A DNA stretch of 64,000 nucleotides, from assembly GCF_018449655.1 (NCBI RefSeq), contig NZ_JAAVUX010000003.1, positions 330,691 through 394,690 of the forward strand, read 5' to 3'. The notes under the pieces were generated by a model. That model was not told the origin of the DNA. It worked only from the letters and a program-made list of their open reading frames with translations, and did not search any database. The number at the start of each line of letters is the position of its first letter. The first letter of the stretch is position 1. Made by a program: the position numbers and the translations under genes. Below, one piece after another: positions 45,506 through 60,479 of the stretch. This stretch comes from Pseudomonas sp. dw_358. GTDB taxonomy: Bacteria; Pseudomonadota; Gammaproteobacteria; Pseudomonadales; Pseudomonadaceae.

Positions 45506-45703
45506 CTACGGCATCATGATGCCTTGGGCCACTGCGCGCTCATGACACCGGCGCAGCACCTCCCGCCGTTCGTCGTTTTGCATGCGGCCCCAGCGAGTGA
45601 TTTCGTCTGCCGTGCGCTGACAGCCGGTGCAGATATCCTGCTCGTCGAGCGCGCAAATACTGATGCACGGCGAGCGAACCGGCCGTTCGGGGGTATTCAT
45701 CAT
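45506..45703 (-). CDS. DUF1289 Cys-rich small protein
   Basis: A 65-residue protein with four conserved cysteines ([21 protein letters not shown]) and a Trp-containing EITRWGRM segment, the DUF1289 pattern, which suggests metal or Fe-S binding. Function is unknown. Its start overlaps the stop of the gamma-carbonic anhydrase gene (ATGA at 45700-45703). Confidence 0.85.
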   Translation of the reverse strand: MMNTPERPVRSPCISICALDEQDICTGCQRTADEITRWGRMQNDERREVLRRCHERAVAQGIMMP

Positions 45704-46224
45704 TCGTCCTGAGGCGCGAGATCGCGAGCATAGCGTTGGGCGTTTTGCACGTAATGAGCTGCACTGGCTTCGAGCATCTGTTTCTGCGCATCGGTGAGTT
45801 CGCGTATCACTTTGCCGGGCGAGCCCATCACCAACGAGCCGTCCGGGATGTCCTTGCCTTCGGCAATCAAGGCGTTGGCGCCGATGATGCAGTATTTGCC
45901 GATCTTCGCGCCGTTCAGGATCACCGCATTGATGCCGATCAGGCTGCAGTCCCCCACGGTACAGCCGTGCAGCATGGCGTTGTGACCGATGGTCACGTTC
46001 TTGCCGATGGTCAGCGGCGAGCCCATGTCGGTATGCATCACGGTGCCATCCTGGACATTGCTGTTCTCGCCAATGTCGATCAATTCGTTGTCGCCCCGCA
46101 GTACAGCGCCGAACCAGACGCTGGCATTGGCCTGCAGCCGCACGCGGCCGATCAGTGTGGCGGTGGGCGCTGTCCAGCTCAGGGGATGGGTTTCTACACG
46201 AGCATCGCCCAGGCGATATTTCAT
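45700..46224 (-). CDS. Gamma-carbonic anhydrase family protein (YrdA/PaaY-like)
   Basis: A 174-residue left-handed beta-helix hexapeptide-repeat protein. Zinc ligands are visible in [20 protein letters not shown]: the three-His pattern of gamma-class carbonic anhydrases. YrdA/PaaY relatives include CoA thioesterases and proteins of unknown activity. It lies between the nudix gene (27 bases) and DUF1289 (overlap). Confidence 0.88.
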   Translation of the reverse strand: MKYRLGDARVETHPLSWTAPTATLIGRVRLQANASVWFGAVLRGDNELIDIGENSNVQDGTVMHTDMGSPLTIGKNVTIGHNAMLHGCTVGDCSLIGINAVILNGAKIGKYCIIGANALIAEGKDIPDGSLVMGSPGKVIRELTDAQKQMLEASAAHYVQNAQRYARDLAPQDE

Positions 46225-46250
46225 GACGGTTGGCCTCGATGGGATTGTTT

Positions 46251-46856
46251 TTAGAAAGGGGGGTAGTGTCGCGGTGGTCGGTGAAGGCTGATGTCGGCGT
46301 CGTACAGCAGGTTTATCAACTCGACGATCATGATCGCGGACAATCCCCAGATCTTGTAGCCCTTGTAGCGATAGCTCGGCACATACCAGCTCTGGCCCTG
46401 GTAATCGATACGGTGGGTGTGCTCGCGCGGATCCTGGCGGAAAAACGCCAGCGGAACGCTGAACACGGCGGCAATCTCGGCATCGTTGGGGCGGTACTCG
46501 ACAAAATCAGGGATCACCCCGACGTAGGGTGTGACCTTGATGCCATGCTTGGACACCAACGGACTGAGCGGCCCCAGCACTTCCACCAGGCCCGGAGGCA
46601 GGCCGATCTCTTCTTCGGCCTCGCGCAGGGCGGTGAACATCAGGTCAGGGTCTTCGGGGTCGCGACGGCCGCCAGGAAAGGCCACTTCGCCACCATGGGT
46701 GGACAGGCCGGACGCGCGCAGGGTCAGTACCAGCTCGGGCTCGTCACTGCGGGTAATGGGCAGCAGGACGGCAGCCTCGGGGAAACGTCGGTCGGCCTCG
46801 GTTTCCAGATCGTGGGGTACGTACTCACTGACACGTCGGAGCAGCTCGTCCAGCAT
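46251..46856 (-). CDS. CoA pyrophosphatase (Nudix, NudL-like)
   Basis: A 201-residue Nudix hydrolase. The Nudix box [25 protein letters not shown] carries the REAEEEIG core (insert typical of CoA diphosphatases, UPF0035-type PGGRRDPxD). The family cleaves CoA to 4'-phosphopantetheine and 3',5'-ADP. First gene of nudix-gamma-CA-DUF1289 on the minus strand; divergent from the next nudix gene. Confidence 0.85.
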   Translation of the reverse strand: MLDELLRRVSEYVPHDLETEADRRFPEAAVLLPITRSDEPELVLTLRASGLSTHGGEVAFPGGRRDPEDPDLMFTALREAEEEIGLPPGLVEVLGPLSPLVSKHGIKVTPYVGVIPDFVEYRPNDAEIAAVFSVPLAFFRQDPREHTHRIDYQGQSWYVPSYRYKGYKIWGLSAIMIVELINLLYDADISLHRPPRHYPPF

Positions 46857-46985
46857 GGCTTCTCTCTAGTAAGGGCTGCTTTGCATCATGCACCAAACCG
46901 GCGAAGCGCCCAAGCCCTTCGACCCATGACTTGCGACGTTCGGCCCGATGGCCGCAAGATAGAGCCAGCCCCCAGGAAGCCCAGC

Positions 46986-47540
46986 ATGAAATTCTGCAGC
47001 CAGTGCGGTCACCCGGTGACCCAGCGCATTCCCGAAGGCGATAACCGCCTGCGGTTCGTCTGCACCCAGTGCGACGTGATCCACTACCAGAACCCCAATA
47101 TCGTCGCCGGTTGCGTGCCGGTCTGGGGTGATCAGGTGCTACTGTGCCGGCGTGCCATCGAGCCGCGCCTGGGCTACTGGACGCTGCCGGCCGGGTTCAT
47201 GGAAAATGGCGAGACCCTGGCACAGGCTGCCGCCCGGGAAACCGACGAAGAGGCGTGCGCGCGGGTTTCCGGGCTTGAGCTGTACACCCTGTTCGACCTG
47301 CCCCACATCAGCCAGGTGCATGTGTTCTTCCGCGCGCAGCTGGTGGACCTGGACTTTGCCGTGGGGCCCGAGAGCCTTGAAGTGCAGCTGTTCGACGAAC
47401 GTTCCATTCCCTGGGCCGAGCTGGCTTTCCCCACGGTCGGGCGTACTCTAGAATGCTTCTTCGCAGACCGTGCGCACCAGCATTACCCGGTGCGCAACGA
47501 GTACCTGCCGCCCTTGCTGTCGCGCCCGCGACAGAGCTGA
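46986..47540 (+). CDS. Zinc-ribbon Nudix hydrolase
   Basis: A 184-residue protein with an N-terminal zinc ribbon (FCSQCGHPV ... RFVCTQCDVIHYQNP) and a Nudix box ENGETLAQAAARETDEEA (RETDEEA core). The arrangement resembles NudC-like ribbons but the protein is short and lacks the NudC SQPWPFP motif. Substrate unknown. The ATG 46986 (MKFCSQCGH) was chosen; the upstream frame is antisense to the CoA pyrophosphatase gene. Same gene neighbours as PA3755 in PAO1. Confidence 0.85.
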   Translation: MKFCSQCGHPVTQRIPEGDNRLRFVCTQCDVIHYQNPNIVAGCVPVWGDQVLLCRRAIEPRLGYWTLPAGFMENGETLAQAAARETDEEACARVSGLELYTLFDLPHISQVHVFFRAQLVDLDFAVGPESLEVQLFDERSIPWAELAFPTVGRTLECFFADRAHQHYPVRNEYLPPLLSRPRQS

Positions 47541-47566
47541 GCCGATCACCCCGGGAACATGCCTTG

Positions 47567-48133
47567 ATGCGTTGGTTGCTTGCCGTTTTATGTCTGACCT
47601 GCGCTCCGCTGTGTTCGGCCTCCTTCACTCAGACAATCATCAGCAAACCCGTCGCCCCGGCCGGTGCGCCGGTGTTGATCGCCCCAGCCAGCTCTCCGGT
47701 CATTCCCGGGGCCATTGATAAAGTACTGGTGATCAAATCGGCCCACCAGCTGCAATTGCTCAGCCACGGTCAGGCACTCAAGACTTACCACGTGTCTCTG
47801 GGCAAAGTTCCGCGCGGCCCCAAGGAGCGTGAAGGCGACCTGCGCACCCCCGAGGGTCTCTATTGGCTGGACTGGCGCAAGACCAGCGACCGCTACAACC
47901 TGGCCATTCACCTGTCCTACCCCAATATTCGCGACGCCGCCCAGGCGCGTGACAAGAACGTGGCCGCTGGCGGCATGATCATGCTCCACGGCACACCGGT
48001 GGATAACGACTACCCCGAGTGGTACTTCAGCTCGCTGGACTGGACCGACGGCTGCATCGCCTTGAAGAACGATGACATGCGCGAAGTGTGGAACCTGGTG
48101 CGGGACGGGACCTTGATCGATATTCGCCCCTGA
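47567..48133 (+). CDS. L,D-transpeptidase family protein (YkuD domain)
   Basis: A 188-residue exported protein with a signal peptide (MRWLLAVLCLTCAPLCSA). The YkuD domain shows the active-site Cys in DWTDGCIALKNDDM and the upstream His in GMIMLHGTP. Such enzymes make 3-3 cross-links or attach lipoproteins to peptidoglycan; without a recognisable binding domain the exact reaction is open. It starts 26 bases past the nudix gene. Confidence 0.87.
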   Translation: MRWLLAVLCLTCAPLCSASFTQTIISKPVAPAGAPVLIAPASSPVIPGAIDKVLVIKSAHQLQLLSHGQALKTYHVSLGKVPRGPKEREGDLRTPEGLYWLDWRKTSDRYNLAIHLSYPNIRDAAQARDKNVAAGGMIMLHGTPVDNDYPEWYFSSLDWTDGCIALKNDDMREVWNLVRDGTLIDIRP

Positions 48134-48164
48134 TCATCGGATTCAGACATTTCCTATAGCTTTA

Positions 48165-48178
48165 TAAGAAATTTCCTA
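48165..48178. promoter_or_regulatory. RcsB-like box upstream of the TPS operon
   Basis: TAAGAAATTTCCTA (48165-48178) matches the enterobacterial RcsAB box (TAAGAATATTCCTA) at 12 of 14 positions, and a second TTTCCTA lies at 48150-48156. It is 100 bases upstream of tpsB. An RcsB- or other LuxR-type regulator is a possibility, not shown. Confidence 0.35.
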
Positions 48179-48277
48179 CTCGGTTCTCGGATCGGGATAA
48201 ACACTCTGCGATGAATCAGCCTTTAGCATCCATCCGTCTGGATACCTGAAGTGTTCTCCTGTTCGGAAACGGTGCTG

Positions 48278-49939
48278 ATGAATCGCTCTTGCTGCCTCTG
48301 CCTCCTGTTATCGATTGTTCCGGCCCAACTCGCCTGGGCCGACGAAAGCCTGAGGCTCTATCAGGAGCACCAGCGCGAAAATGAGGAACGGCTGCTGGAG
48401 CAGCGTCTGCGCCAGCTCAAGCGCAGCGCGCCAGCACCGGCTGCGCCCGACGACACGCTCGCCGGTTCCGATCATGCCTGCTGGCAAGTCAGCGGCTTGC
48501 AGATCACGGGGAACCAGCGCCTGAGCAGCGCTCGCATTACCTCAGTGGCTGTCCCATGGTTGCAACCGTGCATGGGCGTGAGTCAGATCAATCAAGTGCT
48601 CAAGGCGATCACGACGCTCTACCTGGAGGCCGGGTATGTGTCCAGCCGGCCCTATCTGGTTCGCCAGCCGGAGGACGGGCAACCCTTGGAGATCATGATC
48701 ATCGAGGGTTTTGTCGAAGCCATCGAGATCAGTGACCCGGACCTGCCGCTGTCGCTGTCCAGCGCCTTTCCCGGGATGCTGGGTGAGCCGTTGCAACTGC
48801 GCGACCTGGAACAGGGGATGGATCAGCTCAACCGGCTGCGGGCGTTCGATTTGACGGCGGATGTGGGGCCGGGGGAATTCGAGGGTGGGTCCAGAGTGGT
48901 AGTGCGCCCACGGAGCAAGCCTTCGCGATGGCAGTTGCAGGGTTCGTTGGCCAACTCTGGCAGTGATAGTGTGGCCAGACAGAGGACGCACTTAAGTGTC
49001 AGCCTGGACAGCCCCACGCATTCCAACGACTTGATCGGCCTGTCCTACGCACAGTCATTGAAGGGGGTTGGAGAGTCGCGGCTGGTGGCCGTCAATTATC
49101 AAATACCCTATGGGCGCTGGACCCTGCGCGCCGATGCCATACGGTCCGAGTCCGATTCGCTGCTGACACAACGCTCCCAGTTCTTGCACAGCGAGCTGGC
49201 GGGGCAAAGCGTGAACGTGGATCGGGTCTTGTGGCGAGACGGACAAAGCCTGATCAATGGCCATCTGAAATGGTCGCACCAAAAACGAGCGAACCGCATC
49301 GGCGAGTTCGTCATGCGTCATCAGGCACTGGACCTCGAGAGAGCCGATATAGGCCTGAGTGCGATCCTGATCGGAGAAGAAACAAGGTTCGGTCAGTCCA
49401 TGTGGACGCTGGGAGGTAGCTACGCCTGGGGCCTCAAGGGAGCGGCCAGGTTTGCCAACGACGTAGAACCACGTTTCGAGAAGTACCACGTGAGCGGTCG
49501 CTGGCAGGTGCGTGGCAAGGGCTTGAGCCGGCCTTGGTTTTTGATCAGCCAGCTCGATGCTCAATACAGTTCTGACCGTCTGCCAGACCTGGAACACCTG
49601 GGCCTGACTGGACCCGGTGCTGTTCGCGGCTTCAGGGACACGAGTGCCAATAGCGCCAGCGGTATCGTTTGGCAGTCGACATTGACCTTGCCAGGCCTGC
49701 GGATGCCTATAGGCGAAATCGTCCCGTTCCTGGGACTGGATGCAGCCGTCGCCAAACATCACCACCAGGACGCGAAACTTGTGCCATCGGTCCAGCGCTT
49801 GGCTGGAGCGACTGCGGGCGTCACCCTTCACTGGCGAGATAGCCGCCTGCGCCTGTCCTACCAACACGCCCTTCGCAACAGCCACGCCATCCGGCTCGAA
49901 CCCGGCTTCTGGCTCACCGAACTCTCCTTCGCCCTTTGA
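48278..49939 (+). CDS. Two-partner secretion outer-membrane transporter (TpsB, ShlB/FhaC/HecB family)
   Basis: A 553-residue protein with signal peptide (SCCLCLLLSIVPAQLAWA). After an N-terminal helix rich in Glu/Arg, two POTRA domains (about 60-215: ITGNQRLSSARITSV; YVSSRPYLVRQPEDGQPLEI) precede a 16-strand barrel with the conserved tip motif GPGAVRGFRD (VRGF) and a C-terminal Phe-Ala-Leu. It threads its partner TpsA through the outer membrane. The start ATG 48278 gives the signal peptide; a GTG at 48251 is an alternative. The partner gene starts 25 bases downstream. Confidence 0.92.
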   Translation: MNRSCCLCLLLSIVPAQLAWADESLRLYQEHQRENEERLLEQRLRQLKRSAPAPAAPDDTLAGSDHACWQVSGLQITGNQRLSSARITSVAVPWLQPCMGVSQINQVLKAITTLYLEAGYVSSRPYLVRQPEDGQPLEIMIIEGFVEAIEISDPDLPLSLSSAFPGMLGEPLQLRDLEQGMDQLNRLRAFDLTADVGPGEFEGGSRVVVRPRSKPSRWQLQGSLANSGSDSVARQRTHLSVSLDSPTHSNDLIGLSYAQSLKGVGESRLVAVNYQIPYGRWTLRADAIRSESDSLLTQRSQFLHSELAGQSVNVDRVLWRDGQSLINGHLKWSHQKRANRIGEFVMRHQALDLERADIGLSAILIGEETRFGQSMWTLGGSYAWGLKGAARFANDVEPRFEKYHVSGRWQVRGKGLSRPWFLISQLDAQYSSDRLPDLEHLGLTGPGAVRGFRDTSANSASGIVWQSTLTLPGLRMPIGEIVPFLGLDAAVAKHHHQDAKLVPSVQRLAGATAGVTLHWRDSRLRLSYQHALRNSHAIRLEPGFWLTELSFAL

Positions 49940-49964
49940 TCCGTCACCCACAAGAGAAATAAAA

Positions 49965-52900
49965 ATGACCTCAACGAGCCTTCGTCCCGATCGCCTGCGC
50001 TGGATTATTTCCGCTGCCTTGCTGGCCCCGACCCTGGCCGCCTCGGCCGATCCCACCATCGCCACGCCCGGCCCCGGCGGCACGCCGATGATCTCCGATG
50101 CCCATGGCATCCCGGTCATCGATATCGTCGCCCCGAATGGCCACGGCGTTTCCCATAATCAATACCTGGAATTCAACGTCGGCGAGCAGGGCGCCGTGCT
50201 CAACAATGCCTTGCAGGCCGGCGAGTCTGTGCTGGCGGGCGTGCTGCAAGCCAACGCGCAGTTTCAGGGCCACGCGGCCAGCGCGATCATCAATGAAGTG
50301 GTCGGTTTCAACACCACCAACGTGCTGGGGCCCCAGGAGATTTTCGGCCAGAAGGCTGACTACATCCTCGCCAACCCCAACGGCATCGTGGTCAACGGTG
50401 CCAGCTTCATCAATATCGCCCAGATGACCTTCCTGGTGGGCAAACCAGAGATGGTCGATGGCCAGATCCAGTCTCTGAGCACCTTGCACAGCCAGGGCAA
50501 GGTGATCGTCGGCAGCAATGGCGTCGACCACGAGAGCGGCGCAGTCGACCTGCTGACGCCCTATATAGAGCAAACCGGTCCTGTGTCTGGCAAGGGCGAT
50601 GTCACCCTGATCCTCGGCAACAACCGTATCGCCCACAAAGGCGGCGAGATACGGGAAACCGCTGCCCACGACCCTTCCCGGCCGCCGGTGGACGCTCAAT
50701 TGCTTGGCGCCATGATGGGCCAGCGGATCCGTATCGTCAGCACCACCCAGGGCGCCGGCGTGCGCCTGCCCGAAGAAATGCTGTCGCGCGAGGGCGTCAG
50801 CGTGAAAAGCGCCGGGAGCATCAATGGTCGTGGCGAAGGCGTTACTCGGGTACAACGCTCCACCCTCGAAGGGGGCAGCGGCGACGTACTACTGAACGCC
50901 AAGGATGACCTGACGTTGACCGCCGTCGATATCTCCGGCCGCAACATTCGCGGCAGCGCCGGCAAGAACCTCCGTGTTGACGCCGCCATTGCCCGACGCC
51001 TGGAAGAGCGGCGTGAACAATACAAGAAAAAGGCCTGGTTCATTCCGACAGAGGAGTTCTCCAAGGTCCGCAATCAAGAGTACGTCGAACACACCGGCAG
51101 CCAATGGGTGGCAACGGGGGACATCGCCTTGGATGCCGGCGGGCGCATCGACGTCAGCGCCTCTCGCCTCGAAGCCGGCGGGCGTCTGAGCGCCAAGGCC
51201 GGCGATGAAATACTCATCGACGGGCGTGCCGATCGCAGCGAGCTGACCGAAACCGTGCGCCATCGCAAGCACTTGTGGCGCGGCAATAGTGACCGCCACA
51301 CGGTGGTGGAAACCGTTGCCGGTAGCTCGCTCAAGGCGGCTGAAATCGATCTGCAAAGTGACACCATCGTGCACGTGCGCGGCAGCAACGTGCGCAGTGA
51401 AGGCGCCCTGCGGATCAAGGCGGGGGAAAAGATCCTGGTCGACTCGGTGGAGCTTGAAGACTCCTCCCGCCATCGCGAATCACGCGGCGACGCCCTCGGC
51501 GGCGTCTTCAAGAATCGCAAGAGCAACGACACCGGTCGCCAGGCACACAGCGAAGGCAGCCAGATCGTCGCCAACGGCTCGCAACATCTAGTGAGCGACG
51601 GAGAGCTGACCATCATCGGCTCCAACGCCACAGCGGGAGGCCTGCTGGAAGTCAAAGCCAAGGGGCCGATCAATGTGCTGGCCAGTGCCGAGCAGAGCGA
51701 GGTCAATCACACCACACAGGAACGCGGCTTCACCGCCAACGCGAGCCAGACCAAGGACGCCCAGGACGGCAAACCCGACTCACGGCAATACACGGCCGGT
51801 GTCGGCTACAACGTGACCCGTACTGCTCAGGGCATTCGCAAGACCGAGCACCGCGGCGCTGCGCTCAAAGGCGGCACCGTGAACGTCAACAGCGAAGCAG
51901 CGCTTAACGTCACCGGCTCAAGCCTGAATTCCGAGACAGGCAAGGCCACGGTCACCGCACCGCACATCAACCTGCTGGCCAGCCGCGACCGCGAGACAGT
52001 AGAAACCGTCAATACCCAGGCCGGCGGCAGCTTGCAAGTGGGCGGCGGCATCGACCGCCTGAGCAGCGCATTCGAGGGTCATACCAGCCACGAGAAGGTC
52101 ACCCTCGATACCACCAAGGCCGTAGTCTCAAGCATCAATGCCCCCGCAGGGCTGACGCTGGAGACGAAGAAGCTGACCAACGAGGGCACCCGGATCACCA
52201 CTGGCGGCGAACTGATTGCGACCTTCGACAGCGCCGAGAATCGCGAAGCCACCGACAGCGTTCGCGAAACGCGAGAAAGCAGTCAGTGGAAAGGCAGCCT
52301 TGGGGCCAGCCTGGAATACCGTGACCTCACCCGGCCGATCGAAAAACTGGTGCTGGGCGAGGAGCAGGCGCGCTTCCAGCAGCCTGGCGTAGAAGACGCC
52401 CTTGCCCCGCCGAGCCTGGGCGCCGACCTGGATCTGAGCTATAAGCAGCGCGCTACGGATCAGTTTGACAGCACCGCACAGGTCACCCGCTTCCAAGGCC
52501 AGACAATCGACGTCCAAGGCACCGAGCTGTTGCGCGATCACGCGACGCAATACGTCGCCACGGGCGGCACAGCCCGAGTCCAGGCAGGGCAACACGAGCA
52601 ACTGACGGTGGCCAATGTCAGCGAAACCCAGCTCAAGCGTCTGGACATCGAAGGTGGCGTACGCGTGGACAGCAACACCGGCGCCGATCTCAATGTCCGC
52701 CTCAGTGGGCTTGGCAGCTCGATCGACCGCACCACCCGCCACGAGACCGCCGTGGTCGGCAGCCTCAGCGGCGCCACCGGCCTGCAAGTTCAGCTGGGGA
52801 CCGACGGACGTTACGAAGGCAGCGCGTTCAATGGCGGCACCGGCGACGTGACCATCAAGGCCGGAGGCTCGCTGGACTTTGCTCAGGCCAACGACCGCCA

Positions 52901-54266
52901 ACACCTGGATGAAGTCCTCATTGATGGCAGTGCCTGGGCCAAGGGCGGCAGCAGCCCGGCCGCGGGCAAATCGTTCGGCGGCAGCGGCATCGGCCAGTAC
53001 AGCCAGCAGACCGGCGATGATAGCCATGCACGAACCGTACAGTTCGACGGCCAAGGCGCAATGACCGCCAAGGCTGGGCAAAACCTGCGCATGGAAGGTG
53101 GGCGTATTGGCTCGAAAGAGGCGAAGGTGGCCAGTATCGATTTCTCTGCCGACGGCAGGACCGGGCTGCTGGCCTCGGTCGATACCCACAGCCTCAGCGG
53201 ACGCAAGATCGGCGGCGGCCTGCAACCCACCGTCAGCCACAGCAGCACCGGCCAAGGCGGTGGCCTGGGTGGCAGCATCACCATGGGCAAACTCGACGAA
53301 GGCTCGCGGACTTTGGCGGGAGGTGATTTTCACAGCACAGCAGCCACCCATCTGGGCGCCGCTGCTCGCGGCAATGACGCGCTGACAATTCAGGGCTTGC
53401 ATGCCAACGCCGGGGCTATCGACCTGAACGCGCGCAACGGTGGCGTATTGATCGAGGCGGCCACCACCACCGAAACACGCGACAACCTGAGCGCCGCGGG
53501 CGGCCTGGGCATGAACGCCAGCCGCAATCAGGACGCGAGCACCAATACCCACGCCGGGTTCGCCCGCGCCACGCTGAACCTGGACCGCATCGCCAGCACC
53601 ACCCACAGCAACACCCAGCTGCGCGCCGACGGCATTCTGAACGTCGATAGCCGCGAGGACGTGCGGCTATCGGGGGCCAATCTGGCGGCCGAGCGGATGA
53701 CCGGCACGATTGGCGGTGACCTCATCGTCGAAAGCCGCCAGGATCAGGTCAACAGCCTGAAAATCGACGGCGATGCACGCCTGAGCAGCGAGAAGAATCC
53801 GCAGGGGTTGATCAATGGCGTCAGCGCGTTTGCAGGGCCCGCTGCGGCCAAGGTCAAGGAACACGCAGGCAGGAAGATCCAACTGTTCGATACCGGGATC
53901 ACCCCAAGCCTGGACATTTCGGTGATCAAGCAGGACCGCAACACCGTGGGTCAGGCGTCCGGGATCAAGGCCATGGACAGCATTGACTTGAACGTTGGCG
54001 GCGGGACCCGTCTGAGCGGCGCGGCGATCAATGCCGTCGCGGGCAAGGTCGCTCTGGGTGGCAGTTCGGTCAAGCTGGAGACGCTGTCAGGCAGCGATTA
54101 TCGCGCTGAAGCGATTGTGGATTTGAGCAACGCGCCGGTCGACCTGACGCAGGGCATCATCGAGGCGGCCAAACGCAAGATCAGTGGCGAGACGTCGCTG
54201 GATCTGGGGCTGATCCGAGCGGGAGGGCATGACACGGTGCAGGTGTTGAAGTCGAGTATCGATTGA
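49965..54266 (+). CDS. Filamentous-hemagglutinin-type TpsA adhesin/exoprotein
   Basis: A 1433-residue secreted protein. Signal peptide (cut near ADP, residue 29), then the TPS domain (about 30-290) with the hallmark ILANPNGIVVNGASFIN (NPNG at 137-140), and then long stretches of beta-helix repeats (short Gly/Asn/Ser/Thr/Val turns such as LTAVDISGRNIRGSAGKNLRVD). No cysteine, no VENN/pretoxin motif and no recognisable C-terminal toxin; no immunity-sized gene follows. The chain stops abruptly (DTVQVLKSSID), so it is either a complete short adhesin or the remnant of a longer CdiA-like protein. The start is ATG 49965; the same frame stays open upstream within tpsB. Confidence 0.88.
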   Translation: MTSTSLRPDRLRWIISAALLAPTLAASADPTIATPGPGGTPMISDAHGIPVIDIVAPNGHGVSHNQYLEFNVGEQGAVLNNALQAGESVLAGVLQANAQFQGHAASAIINEVVGFNTTNVLGPQEIFGQKADYILANPNGIVVNGASFINIAQMTFLVGKPEMVDGQIQSLSTLHSQGKVIVGSNGVDHESGAVDLLTPYIEQTGPVSGKGDVTLILGNNRIAHKGGEIRETAAHDPSRPPVDAQLLGAMMGQRIRIVSTTQGAGVRLPEEMLSREGVSVKSAGSINGRGEGVTRVQRSTLEGGSGDVLLNAKDDLTLTAVDISGRNIRGSAGKNLRVDAAIARRLEERREQYKKKAWFIPTEEFSKVRNQEYVEHTGSQWVATGDIALDAGGRIDVSASRLEAGGRLSAKAGDEILIDGRADRSELTETVRHRKHLWRGNSDRHTVVETVAGSSLKAAEIDLQSDTIVHVRGSNVRSEGALRIKAGEKILVDSVELEDSSRHRESRGDALGGVFKNRKSNDTGRQAHSEGSQIVANGSQHLVSDGELTIIGSNATAGGLLEVKAKGPINVLASAEQSEVNHTTQERGFTANASQTKDAQDGKPDSRQYTAGVGYNVTRTAQGIRKTEHRGAALKGGTVNVNSEAALNVTGSSLNSETGKATVTAPHINLLASRDRETVETVNTQAGGSLQVGGGIDRLSSAFEGHTSHEKVTLDTTKAVVSSINAPAGLTLETKKLTNEGTRITTGGELIATFDSAENREATDSVRETRESSQWKGSLGASLEYRDLTRPIEKLVLGEEQARFQQPGVEDALAPPSLGADLDLSYKQRATDQFDSTAQVTRFQGQTIDVQGTELLRDHATQYVATGGTARVQAGQHEQLTVANVSETQLKRLDIEGGVRVDSNTGADLNVRLSGLGSSIDRTTRHETAVVGSLSGATGLQVQLGTDGRYEGSAFNGGTGDVTIKAGGSLDFAQANDRQHLDEVLIDGSAWAKGGSSPAAGKSFGGSGIGQYSQQTGDDSHARTVQFDGQGAMTAKAGQNLRMEGGRIGSKEAKVASIDFSADGRTGLLASVDTHSLSGRKIGGGLQPTVSHSSTGQGGGLGGSITMGKLDEGSRTLAGGDFHSTAATHLGAAARGNDALTIQGLHANAGAIDLNARNGGVLIEAATTTETRDNLSAAGGLGMNASRNQDASTNTHAGFARATLNLDRIASTTHSNTQLRADGILNVDSREDVRLSGANLAAERMTGTIGGDLIVESRQDQVNSLKIDGDARLSSEKNPQGLINGVSAFAGPAAAKVKEHAGRKIQLFDTGITPSLDISVIKQDRNTVGQASGIKAMDSIDLNVGGGTRLSGAAINAVAGKVALGGSSVKLETLSGSDYRAEAIVDLSNAPVDLTQGIIEAAKRKISGETSLDLGLIRAGGHDTVQVLKSSID

Positions 54267-54385
54267 TGGCTTGACACCGTGTAAAGGCCAACGCGGCCAA
54301 GGCCTGCTCCCACAGGGTGTAATCCATGCCGAGATCACTCTGCAGGAGCAAGGCTTACCTGCGACGACAGCACCGCGCAATACCG

Positions 54386-54697
54386 CTAGAACTCGGCCAG
54401 CCGCCACACCTCGTAAGCCGGCGTCTCATAGGGATGAGCCTCCTTCAAGGCCCGGACCACCCCCACGATCACGTCATCGGCAACCACCAATTCGACTTTC
54501 CACTCCTCGACCTGCGCCACCACACCGGTCTGTCCGATGAAGGGCTGGCTGCCCTCCCGCGGACGAAACTGGCCTTGGCCGAGGGCCTGCCAGGCGCAGC
54601 AGTCGTAGTCACCGATCCGGCCGCCACCGGCGGCAAAGACGGCCTCCTTGACGGCCGCCACATGGCTGGGCGGAACGAAGAAGGCCAGCTTGTACAC
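54386..54697 (-). CDS. YqfO/NIF3-like small protein
   Basis: A 103-residue protein with a ferredoxin-like alpha/beta pattern (KLAFFVPPSHVAAVKEAVFAA ... VEEWKVELVVADD ... ALKEAHPYETPAYEVWRL). The HPYETPAYEV end is the insert domain of NIF3/YqfO proteins occurring alone. Function unknown. It lies three bases downstream of purL on the same strand, as PA3762 in PAO1. Confidence 0.85.
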   Translation of the reverse strand: MYKLAFFVPPSHVAAVKEAVFAAGGGRIGDYDCCAWQALGQGQFRPREGSQPFIGQTGVVAQVEEWKVELVVADDVIVGVVRALKEAHPYETPAYEVWRLAEF

Positions 54698-54700
54698 GCC

Positions 54701-58597
<3,897 letters not shown>

Positions 58598-58820
58598 CTT
58601 CGGGACAGCCTCGGGAAGGGGTGTGCTTTGAGGCCGTGCATTCTAGCGTAAACCGCCGCCCACGGCATCCGAAACGGCAATTGGCACGTCGGGCGCAGAC
58701 CATTGGTGCGCGCAGGTCACAAAAACAAGGGCATGCGCCGCGTTGCACTGTAGGAAAACTTACCGTAACGGGTGTGAATGATCCATTAATTACAGGGAAA
58801 TCACCGCGCGGACTCGCTAG

Positions 58821-60344
<1,524 letters not shown>

Positions 60345-60479
60345 ATCGCTGCGGGACGGGTGTCAGACCCAGGTTCACCCTGCGGGAGATTCCAGGGTGA
60401 TCTGCACGATTTTTGGTCGGCAAGGCCTGCTCCCGCCACCAGGCCTTGAGCTGAAATCCAGAAAATCCAGCCCAGCGAA

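Noticed and set aside
46230..46985. N-terminal extension of the zinc-ribbon nudix gene
   Set aside because: It is antisense to the CoA pyrophosphatase gene; the zinc ribbon begins at the ATG 46986.
52128..53606. A 492-codon minus-strand frame inside the TpsA gene
   Set aside because: Alanine/glycine-rich antisense product of the repetitive TpsA coding region; not a separate gene.
49965..54385. Contact-dependent inhibition (CdiA/CdiI) system
   Set aside because: No VENN or other pretoxin motif, no toxin-like C-terminus and no small immunity gene downstream.
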